Shown one piece after another: positions 14,929 through 20,601 of a stretch of 20,601 nucleotides of DNA; position 1 is the first letter of the stretch; each line of letters opens with the position of its first letter. The position numbers and the translations under genes were made by a program. Source of the DNA: JBCDCP01 sp039181495 (GTDB taxonomy: Bacteria > Pseudomonadota > Alphaproteobacteria > Rhizobiales > Tepidamorphaceae); NCBI GenBank assembly GCA_039181495.1, contig JBCDCP010000047.1, positions 1 through 20,601 on the forward strand, read 5' to 3'. Under the pieces are notes generated by a model, which saw only the letters and a list, made by a program, of their open reading frames with translations, made no database searches and was not told where the DNA came from.

Positions 14929-14948
14929 TTGACATATATTTTTGTCAA
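14929..14948. promoter_or_regulatory. Inverted repeat TTGACA-N8-TGTCAA between marR and ilvE (candidate operator/divergent promoters)
   Basis: A perfect 6-base inverted repeat with an AT-only spacer spans 20 bases, the usual size of a MarR-dimer site. It lies almost midway between the two divergent starts (127 bases from the MarR ATG, 136 from ilvE). Each arm is also a perfect -35 box reading outward to its own side of the repeat, though only poor -10 matches (TACTCA near 14952 on the plus strand) follow. A MarR dimer bound here would block both directions. Confidence 0.5.
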
Positions 14949-15084
14949 AGTTACTCATGGCATGCAGCGAACGAAATATTCGTGCGCGCCAGGGGTGTTT
15001 CACGACACATTTGTTCTGGGCCTTCCACGATCGCTCCTCGCGCGGGTCCGACTTTGTGCAACGTTTTTGAGATGGATGAGTAAG

Positions 15085-15993
15085 ATGGCGTCGGTTCCCT
15101 TCGATCAGCTCTCAGGCAAGATTTGGTATGATGGCAAGATGGTCCCCTGGGCCGATGCGAAACTGCATGTGCTCAGCCATGGTCTGCACTATGCCTCCTC
15201 GGTGTTCGAGGGCGAGCGGGCCTATGGTGGCGAAATTTTTGAACTGACCGCGCATACCGAACGTCTGGTGCGGTCTGCGGAGATCATGGGTTTCACGATT
15301 CCCTATTCGGTTGCCGAGATCGACCAGGCCTGCCGCGATACCCTGGCCGAGCAAGGTTTGATGGACGCCTATGTTCGCCCTGTGGCATGGCGGGGCAGCG
15401 AGATGATGGGTGTTTCGGCACAGAAGAATTCCATCCACCTGGCTATCGCCGTCTGGGAATGGCCGAGCTATTTCGATCCTGCCGAGCGGCTCAAGGGCAT
15501 CCGGCTCGACATGGCGGAGTACCGCCGACCGGATCCGCGCACGATCCCCTGCAATGCCAAGGCAGCGGGTCTGTATATGATCTGTACGCTGTCCAAACAT
15601 GCCGCAGAAACCAAAGGGTTCGCCGATGCGATGATGCTGGACTGGCGCGGCTATGTTGCCGAGGCGACCGGCGCCAATGTCTTCTTTGTCAAGGATGGGG
15701 TGCTGCATACGCCGACGCCTGATTGCTTTCTGAACGGTATTACCCGGCAGACGGTTATCGAACTTGCCAGGGCACGTGGCCTTGAGGTGATCGAGCGGCA
15801 TATCCTGCCCGACGAAATGGCTGATTTCTCGGAGTGCTTCATCACCGGAACCGCTGCCGAAGTGACACCGGTTTCTCAGATCGGCGATTACCGTTTCACG
15901 CCGGGCCAGATCTCTGAAATGCTGGTGAATGACTACATGCAAGCGGTGCTGCCGCAGCATGAGCCGCAATTGCAGATGGCAGCCTCGGTCTAG
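15085..15993 (+). CDS. ilvE: Branched-chain amino acid aminotransferase
   Basis: IlvE carries out the last step of leucine, isoleucine and valine synthesis, and the first of their breakdown, using pyridoxal phosphate and glutamate. The 302-residue protein is a fold type IV aminotransferase. HVLSHGLHYASSVFEGERAY (28-47), the catalytic lysine K159 in IPCNAKAAGLYM, the YVAEATGANVFFVKDG segment, and TGTAAEVTPVSQIGDY are all visible. The frame is open from 14923, but rhizobial homologues start MASVPFDQL, so the ATG at 15085 is taken; one at 15076 (MSKMAS) is close and possible. It is divergent from the MarR gene and converges on the efflux gene with only 20 bases between. Regulation by the MarR protein is inferred from the shared repeat. 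Confidence 0.96.
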   Translation: MASVPFDQLSGKIWYDGKMVPWADAKLHVLSHGLHYASSVFEGERAYGGEIFELTAHTERLVRSAEIMGFTIPYSVAEIDQACRDTLAEQGLMDAYVRPVAWRGSEMMGVSAQKNSIHLAIAVWEWPSYFDPAERLKGIRLDMAEYRRPDPRTIPCNAKAAGLYMICTLSKHAAETKGFADAMMLDWRGYVAEATGANVFFVKDGVLHTPTPDCFLNGITRQTVIELARARGLEVIERHILPDEMADFSECFITGTAAEVTPVSQIGDYRFTPGQISEMLVNDYMQAVLPQHEPQLQMAASV

Positions 15994-16013
15994 TCAGGAC
16001 GCTGTGGGGAACA

Positions 16014-17276
16014 CTACTGGCCGCTCAGTACAATGCGGCCTTCGGTGCGCCAAACCACGATCAGAGACAATGCAGCCAACAAGGCGAACCCTGCTGCGAA
16101 GGGAACGATCGTGCCATTGAACGATGCCCCGATCAGCCCGCCGCAGATGGCGCCGATAGTCGTTGTCATGAAACCCAGTGTCGATGAGGCTGTGCCGGCA
16201 ATGGCGCCGTGCGGCTCCATGGCGAGGGCGTTGAAGTTCGACATCAGAAACCCGAACAGGAAAAACTGAAGTCCGAGCAGGGGTGCGAATGCCCAGAAGC
16301 CGGCATCGGGCACAGTCATCGCCAGTCCAGTCTGGGCAAGTGACACCAGCAGGTAGAGCGTCAGGGCAGTATGTGACATGCGCCGCATGCCAAAGCGTTC
16401 GACGAGTTGCGAGTTCAAGAACGCCGACAGGCCCAGAAAGATCGCCAGCGTGCCGAATGCGATTGGGAACCAGTTGCCTAGCCCGAAGACGCCGACAAAG
16501 ACCTGCTGAGCCGATGTGATGAATCCGAACAGCGTGCCAATGACCAGCGCGGCCGCAAGGGCGTAGCCCAATGACTGTCTGGTTGTGAGCACGGTCTTGT
16601 AGGCAGCAAAGATCGAGGCTGCGCGGATGGGCCGGCGGTTGGTCGGGTCCAACGTCTCGGGCAGTCGTGAGCCAGTCCAGAAGAGCATGATGAGACCGCC
16701 GAGCAGTAACATGGCAAACACCCCGCGCCAGTGCACCAGGATCGTAATGAGCTGGCCGATACTGGGCGCCACAATGGGAATGGCCATGAAAACCATCATG
16801 CCAAGCGACATAACGCTGGCCATCTTCCGGCCGTCATAGCTGTCACGCACCACGGAAAGGGCAATGATCCGTGGCGCTGCGCATCCCACGCCCTGCAGCA
16901 TGCGTGCAAACAGCATCGCCTCGAATGACGTTGTGATTGTCGCAAGAACGCTGGCGACGGAATACAGCCCTAGGCCTGCGAGCAGCACCGGTTTGCGACC
17001 GAAGCGATCCGAAAGTGGGCCATACAATAGCTGACCAGGCCCGAAGCCAAGCAGATAAGCCACGATCACCAGTTGTGCGTCATTGGGATGCGCTACCGAC
17101 AAGCCGTCCCCAATCTGCGGCAGGGCTGGCAGCATAATGTCGATGGCAAGTGCATTGAGCGCCATCAGCAGGGCAATGATCGTGACGAACTCGCCGAACC
17201 CCAGGCCGGGATGCGGGTTCGACGCCGCTGTCTCAGTTTCCTGCGTTGGAGCCTCGCCGGGCGTTGCAATGTTCAC
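16014..17276 (-). CDS. Bcr/CflA-type multidrug efflux MFS transporter
   Basis: The 420-residue protein has 12 predicted membrane helices and belongs to the proton-driven DHA1 group. TM1 holds NALAIDIMLPALP with the D46 typical of Bcr/CflA proteins, and loop 2-3 holds motif A as GPLSDRFGRKP (86-96). TM4 has the LQGVGCAAPRIIALSVVRD region. Members export drugs such as bicyclomycin, chloramphenicol or sulfonamides; the substrate here is not known. The start codon is GTG (17274-17276), overlapping the moaE stop as GTGA, so translation is probably coupled to moaE. It is the last gene of the uvrC-pgsA-moaDE run, an unexpected partner for molybdopterin genes. Confidence 0.93.
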   Translation of the reverse strand: MNIATPGEAPTQETETAASNPHPGLGFGEFVTIIALLMALNALAIDIMLPALPQIGDGLSVAHPNDAQLVIVAYLLGFGPGQLLYGPLSDRFGRKPVLLAGLGLYSVASVLATITTSFEAMLFARMLQGVGCAAPRIIALSVVRDSYDGRKMASVMSLGMMVFMAIPIVAPSIGQLITILVHWRGVFAMLLLGGLIMLFWTGSRLPETLDPTNRRPIRAASIFAAYKTVLTTRQSLGYALAAALVIGTLFGFITSAQQVFVGVFGLGNWFPIAFGTLAIFLGLSAFLNSQLVERFGMRRMSHTALTLYLLVSLAQTGLAMTVPDAGFWAFAPLLGLQFFLFGFLMSNFNALAMEPHGAIAGTASSTLGFMTTTIGAICGGLIGASFNGTIVPFAAGFALLAALSLIVVWRTEGRIVLSGQ

Positions 17277-17731
17277 CAGCGAGCCGCCGCATCATCATCT
17301 TCGGCTTTCGCTTTGACCCAGTCCCCCGATGGGCCCTCAAGACGATGCTCCTTCTTCCAGAACGGCGCGCGCGTCTTGAGGAAGTCCATCAGGAAGTCGG
17401 CAGCCTCGAAGGCTGCGCGGCGGTGGGCGGATGCCGCGACCACCAGGACAATCTCGTCGCCGGGTGCGATGCGTCCGTGACGGTGAATGATCGTCAGTCC
17501 CATCAACGGCCAACGAGCAATTGCCTGGTCAGCCACACGGCGCATCTCGGCTTCAGCCATGCCAGGGAAATGCTCGAGTTCAAGGGCCTCCAATGTGCCG
17601 CCTTCGTCGCGGCAAATGCCGCTAAACGCCACCACGCCGCCGATATCGGTTCGGCCCGAACACAGCTTCTGCTGCTCGGCGGCAAGATCAATACTCTCGG
17701 TCTGGACACGAATGTCGGGCGTGATGGACAT
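17273..17731 (-). CDS. moaE: Molybdopterin synthase catalytic subunit MoaE
   Basis: MoaE, with MoaD, adds two sulfur atoms to cyclic pyranopterin monophosphate to make molybdopterin, in the cytosol. The 152-residue protein carries the active-site lysines in LKTRAPFWKKE (K119 and K126, the same numbers as in E. coli), HRRAAFEAADFLMD and IIHRHGRIAPGDEIVLV. It starts 5 bases after moaD. The GTGA overlap couples it to the efflux gene downstream. No moaA, moaC or mog gene is nearby, so the rest of the cofactor pathway must be elsewhere. Confidence 0.98.
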   Translation of the reverse strand: MSITPDIRVQTESIDLAAEQQKLCSGRTDIGGVVAFSGICRDEGGTLEALELEHFPGMAEAEMRRVADQAIARWPLMGLTIIHRHGRIAPGDEIVLVVAASAHRRAAFEAADFLMDFLKTRAPFWKKEHRLEGPSGDWVKAKAEDDDAAARW

Positions 17732-17736
17732 GCCGA

Positions 17737-17997
17737 TCAGCCGCCCGTCATCGGCGGGAAGAACGCGATTTCAGACGCCCCTGCGATTTCCTGATCGCGT
17801 CCAGCGTGCACCTGATCAATGGCCACCCGGATGGCTGCGTCGTCTGCGAAGGCATGGGCATACTCGTCGCCGCGCGTCTTGAGCCAGCTGATCAGTGCAT
17901 CCGGCGTAGAGACCTCGCCGGGTAACTCGACGGTTTCACTGTCCGTACCCACCCGTTCGCGCACCCATGCAAAATAGCGCAATGTGACGGTTGGCAT
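17737..17997 (-). CDS. moaD: Molybdopterin synthase sulfur carrier subunit MoaD
   Basis: This 86-residue ubiquitin-fold protein ends in the double glycine FFPPMTGG, whose C-terminus is thiocarboxylated by MoeB-type enzymes and donates sulfur in the MoaE complex. The N-terminal strand VTLRYFAWVRERVG is typical of the family. It begins 12 bases after pgsA and ends 5 bases before moaE, so it is clearly part of the same transcript. Confidence 0.97.
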   Translation of the reverse strand: MPTVTLRYFAWVRERVGTDSETVELPGEVSTPDALISWLKTRGDEYAHAFADDAAIRVAIDQVHAGRDQEIAGASEIAFFPPMTGG

Positions 17998-18009
17998 GCG
18001 ATCTACTCA

Positions 18010-18654
18010 CTAGTCCTTCAGGTGCTCGGTCGAGGCATTCAGATAGACAAGCCCGGTATAGGCCGTCAGTCCGGCGGCCATCCAGAGCAAGGCCGTGCCA
18101 GCCAAATCGAGCGCGACGTCGAGCCCCATCCCGAGACCGATGTCATAGCGTACCCCGGCAAAAGCGGGCGCCAGGATCAGCACCGCAATCGCGGTCATCT
18201 GCACTGCGGTCTTGATTTTGGCGACCCAGGTCACCGGGACATTGACCTCGCGGCTGCCGAGAAACTCTCGCAAGCCGGATATGAAGATCTCGCGGCATAG
18301 GATGATCAGCGCCGCCCAGAAGGCCCAAGGCCCGATCTGACCGGCAGTCAGCAATGCTGCGATGGCGGCCACGACCAGCAGCTTGTCGGCAATAGGATCG
18401 AGCATCTGGCCGAGATTAGACTGGGCCTTCATGGCACGCGCGAGATAGCCATCGAGAAAATCGGTCAGGCTAGCGGCAATGAATAGGACGAAGGCTGCAA
18501 CCTGCCACCACCAGCCCTCCATGAAGATAAAGCCGGCGACGAACGGCACGGCGGCCACGCGCGCGAACGTCAGGCTGTTCGGCGTCGAACGAGGCAGCGA
18601 CTCGATCACACTATCAAGCGTGGAGGTCGTCTGTGGTGTTGGTTGTGTACTCAT
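18010..18654 (-). CDS. pgsA: CDP-diacylglycerol-glycerol-3-phosphate 3-phosphatidyltransferase
   Basis: PgsA makes phosphatidylglycerophosphate from CDP-diacylglycerol and glycerol 3-phosphate, the committed step to phosphatidylglycerol and cardiolipin, in the inner membrane. The 214-residue protein starts with SLTFARVAAVPF and has the CDP-alcohol phosphotransferase motif: DFLDGYLAR (65-73), G82, D86 and D90, plus about five membrane helices. The frame runs on to 18690, but the ATG at 18652-18654 (MSTQPTPQ) is nearer to homologues; none of the starts has a strong ribosome binding site. It sits 85 bases after uvrC in the uvrC-pgsA-moaDE order usual in alphaproteobacteria. Its product is the donor for Lgt. 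Confidence 0.96.
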   Translation of the reverse strand: MSTQPTPQTTSTLDSVIESLPRSTPNSLTFARVAAVPFVAGFIFMEGWWWQVAAFVLFIAASLTDFLDGYLARAMKAQSNLGQMLDPIADKLLVVAAIAALLTAGQIGPWAFWAALIILCREIFISGLREFLGSREVNVPVTWVAKIKTAVQMTAIAVLILAPAFAGVRYDIGLGMGLDVALDLAGTALLWMAAGLTAYTGLVYLNASTEHLKD

Positions 18655-18739
18655 GCCGCCTATTTGGTCCATTGCAGGCCACGGGATCAAGCGGCATCTC
18701 GGTAACGGTCAATTGTGATCTTATTGAAACGGGCTAGGT

Positions 18740-20601
18740 TCAACTGCCGTCATGGAAGTGGTCGTAAATCTGACGGGCCAGTTGAGCGCTGATCCCCGGT
18801 GTTGCTTCCAGATCGGCGAGCCCTGCCCGCTTCACACCTTTGGCCGAACCGAAATGTAGCAGAAGGGCCCGTTTGCGGGTTGGTCCGATGCCGGCAATCT
18901 CGTCCAGCGGATTGGTCGTGATGGCCGTCTTGCGGCGCGCGCGATGTGAACCGATGGCAAAGCGGTGAGCTTCATCACGCAGGCGCTGGAGATAGTACAG
19001 CACCGGATCGCGTGGCTCGAGGCGGAACGGTTCGCGATCCGGCATGAAGAAGCGTTCCCTTCCCGCATCGCGATCGGGGCCTTTCGCGACGCCCACCACA
19101 GCAATGTCATCAATGCCGAGATCGGCCATAACGCCGGTCACCGCGTTTAGTTGTCCGAGGCCGCCATCGATGAGCAGGAGATCGGGCCGGGCGGTCACCG
19201 CATCTGGGTCATCCGCGGTCTGTTCGTTGCCGCTATCCTCCTTGAGGAGTCGCTTGAAGCGCCGTGTCAGAACCTCCCGCATCATGCCGTAATCATCGCC
19301 GGGTGCCAGATCGTCTGACTTGATGTTGAACTTGCGATACTGGCCCTTATCGAACCCACCGGGTCCAGCAACGACCATGACGCCGACGGCATTCGAACCG
19401 GAGATGTGGCTGTTGTCGTAGATCTCGATGCGTCTCGGTGCTTCCTCGAGCCCAAAGGCATCGGCCACACCCTGCAATAGTCTTGACTGGGTCGCGCTTT
19501 CCGCAAGTCGCCTGCCGAGCGCCTCTCGGGCATTGGCAATGGCATGGTCGACGAGCATCTTTTTCTCGCCGCGCTGTGGGGTAATCAACTCGATTGCGCG
19601 GCCGGCACGGCTGGCCAGTGCATCACGCATCAAACCGCCTTCAGGGAGCACGTGCGAGGTGATGATCTGCTTGGGCACCGGCTTGTTGTCGTAGAACTGC
19701 GCGATGAAGCTCTGCAGAACCTCCTCGGGTTCAACCGAACCGTCGGCCTTGGGAAAATAGGGATGGTTGCCCCAATTGTGCGCCGCCCTGAAGAAAAAGA
19801 CCTGAATGCAAGTCCGGCCACCCTCGCTGTACAAACCGAACACATCCGCCTCCACCACATTGCGCGGATTGATGCCCTGATGGCTCTGGATGGTTGACAG
19901 AGCGCTGATACGGTCGCGAAGAATGGCGGCACGCTCGAAGTCCAAGTCAACGGCAGCGGATTCCATCTCCTTGGCGAGTTTCTCTTTGATGGCCTGCGAA
20001 CGGCCTGAGAGCACCGCCTTGGCGTCGTCGACCATCCCACGGTAGGCAACAAGATCAATCTCGCCCGTGCAGGTGCCGGCGCAACGCTTGATCTGATAGT
20101 TCAGGCACGGTCGACCGCCTGCTTCGAGCACTGTTGGCGAACACGTCCCCAGCAGAAATGCCTTCTGCAGGGCGTTGACGGCACGGTTGACTGAACCGGC
20201 AGACGCGAACGGGCCGAAATAGCTGCCCTTTCGGGTCCGCGCACCGCGATGTTTGATCATCTGCGGCACTTCATCGTCTGTGATCAGGATATAGGGGAAC
20301 GACTTGTCGTCACGCAGCAGCACATTGTAGCGCGGCCGCAGGCGCTTGATCATGTTGGCTTCGAGCAGCAAAGCCTCGGTTTCCGTCTCGGTTGAGACGA
20401 ACTCCATGGCGGCCGTTTCGGCGATCATCCGGGCAATCCGATTGGTTTGCCCGCCGATGCGCGTGTAGCTCTGGACCCGCTTCTTGATCGAACGCGCCTT
20501 GCCGACATAGAGGATTTCGCCGTCGGCATCGAACATCCGATACACGCCGGGACCCGATGGCGCGCGCCTCTGCGCCTCGGCAATCACGTCTGGTCCGCGC
20601 C
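18740..20601 (-). CDS. uvrC: Excinuclease ABC subunit C (5' end beyond window)
   Basis: UvrC makes both cuts around UvrB-bound DNA damage in nucleotide excision repair. Domains in order are the GIY-YIG nuclease (SGPGVYRMFDADGEILYVGKARSIKKR), the Cys-containing region (CLNYQIKRCAGTCTGEI) and the UVR domain (DFERAAILRDRISAL). The RNase H-like nuclease has LLIDGGLGQLNAV and EIYDNSHISG, and a helix-hairpin-helix pair lies at the end (LDEIAGIGPTRKRALLLHFG, EATPGISAQLARQIYDHF). The first in-window start would be GTG at 20585-20587, but the frame stays open to the edge and its upstream codons read RGPDVIAEAQ, like the region before the nuclease in homologues, so the true start is probably outside. 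About 615 residues are visible. The pgsA gene follows. Confidence 0.97.
   Translation of the reverse strand, partial: RGPDVIAEAQRRAPSGPGVYRMFDADGEILYVGKARSIKKRVQSYTRIGGQTNRIARMIAETAAMEFVSTETETEALLLEANMIKRLRPRYNVLLRDDKSFPYILITDDEVPQMIKHRGARTRKGSYFGPFASAGSVNRAVNALQKAFLLGTCSPTVLEAGGRPCLNYQIKRCAGTCTGEIDLVAYRGMVDDAKAVLSGRSQAIKEKLAKEMESAAVDLDFERAAILRDRISALSTIQSHQGINPRNVVEADVFGLYSEGGRTCIQVFFFRAAHNWGNHPYFPKADGSVEPEEVLQSFIAQFYDNKPVPKQIITSHVLPEGGLMRDALASRAGRAIELITPQRGEKKMLVDHAIANAREALGRRLAESATQSRLLQGVADAFGLEEAPRRIEIYDNSHISGSNAVGVMVVAGPGGFDKGQYRKFNIKSDDLAPGDDYGMMREVLTRRFKRLLKEDSGNEQTADDPDAVTARPDLLLIDGGLGQLNAVTGVMADLGIDDIAVVGVAKGPDRDAGRERFFMPDREPFRLEPRDPVLYYLQRLRDEAHRFAIGSHRARRKTAITTNPLDEIAGIGPTRKRALLLHFGSAKGVKRAGLADLEATPGISAQLARQIYDHFHDGS

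Noticed and set aside
15112..15969. Long minus-strand frame (285 codons) opposite ilvE
   Set aside because: It is the mirror of a well-conserved aminotransferase; its composition shows no family motifs and it is explained by high GC third positions of ilvE.
1..20601. Search for CRISPR arrays, insertion sequences, integrases, toxin-antitoxin or phage-defence genes
   Set aside because: No repeat array, transposase, recombinase or defence-type protein was seen; genes and composition look like core chromosome throughout.

Overview
This window looks like chromosomal core DNA of a GC-rich alphaproteobacterium, most likely a member of the Hyphomicrobiales (Rhizobiales). The evidence is the gene order (uvrC-pgsA-moaD-moaE; lgt followed by a MidA-type methyltransferase and pgeF; proC beside a TetR-like gene and csaA; a MarR/OmpR/EnvZ-type trio divergent from ilvE) and the protein sequences. 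Species cannot be fixed from sequence alone. I see no insertion sequence, phage gene, CRISPR array, tRNA, rRNA or other sign of recent transfer.

Layout. Positions 3-428 (+) hold the 3' end of a homocysteine S-methyltransferase family gene. Positions 508-6159 are a run of minus-strand genes. In transcription order these are lgt (lipoprotein acylation), a MidA/NDUFAF7-type methyltransferase, pgeF, a creatinase-fold M24 protein, a small lipoprotein, and prs (PRPP synthetase). The first three overlap, so they are probably translationally coupled. The divergent plus-strand block 6311-11901 carries ubiK, a gene-free stretch with a strong intrinsic terminator and a possible small RNA, a ybjN-family gene, proC, a TetR/COQ9-like gene with a charged tail, csaA, a secreted YceI protein, and a cytochrome b561-YceI fusion.

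Positions 11956-14801 (-) encode a MarR-type regulator, an OmpR-type response regulator and an EnvZ-like sensor kinase. The first two resemble the PetP/PetR pair known next to bc1 genes in Rhodobacter. Divergent from them is ilvE (15085-15993, +). The shared upstream region holds a TTGACA-N8-TGTCAA inverted repeat that may be the MarR operator. Positions 16014-20601 (-) read uvrC (5' end outside the window), pgsA, moaD, moaE and a Bcr/CflA-type efflux gene that starts with GTG inside the moaE stop codon.

How the genes fit together. Several products touch the respiratory chain or quinones: UbiK, the MidA/NDUFAF7-type methyltransferase, the b561-YceI fusion with its YceI neighbour, and possibly the TetR/COQ9-like and PetPR-like proteins. 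The rest is housekeeping: nucleotide precursor supply, proline and branched-chain amino acid synthesis, phospholipid headgroup synthesis, molybdopterin synthase and DNA repair. I found no clear unknown multi-gene system. The best candidates for follow-up are the M24 protein that has lost all five metal-ligand positions, the putative small RNA before the ybjN gene, the YceI pair with the b561 fusion, and the MarR/ilvE operator.
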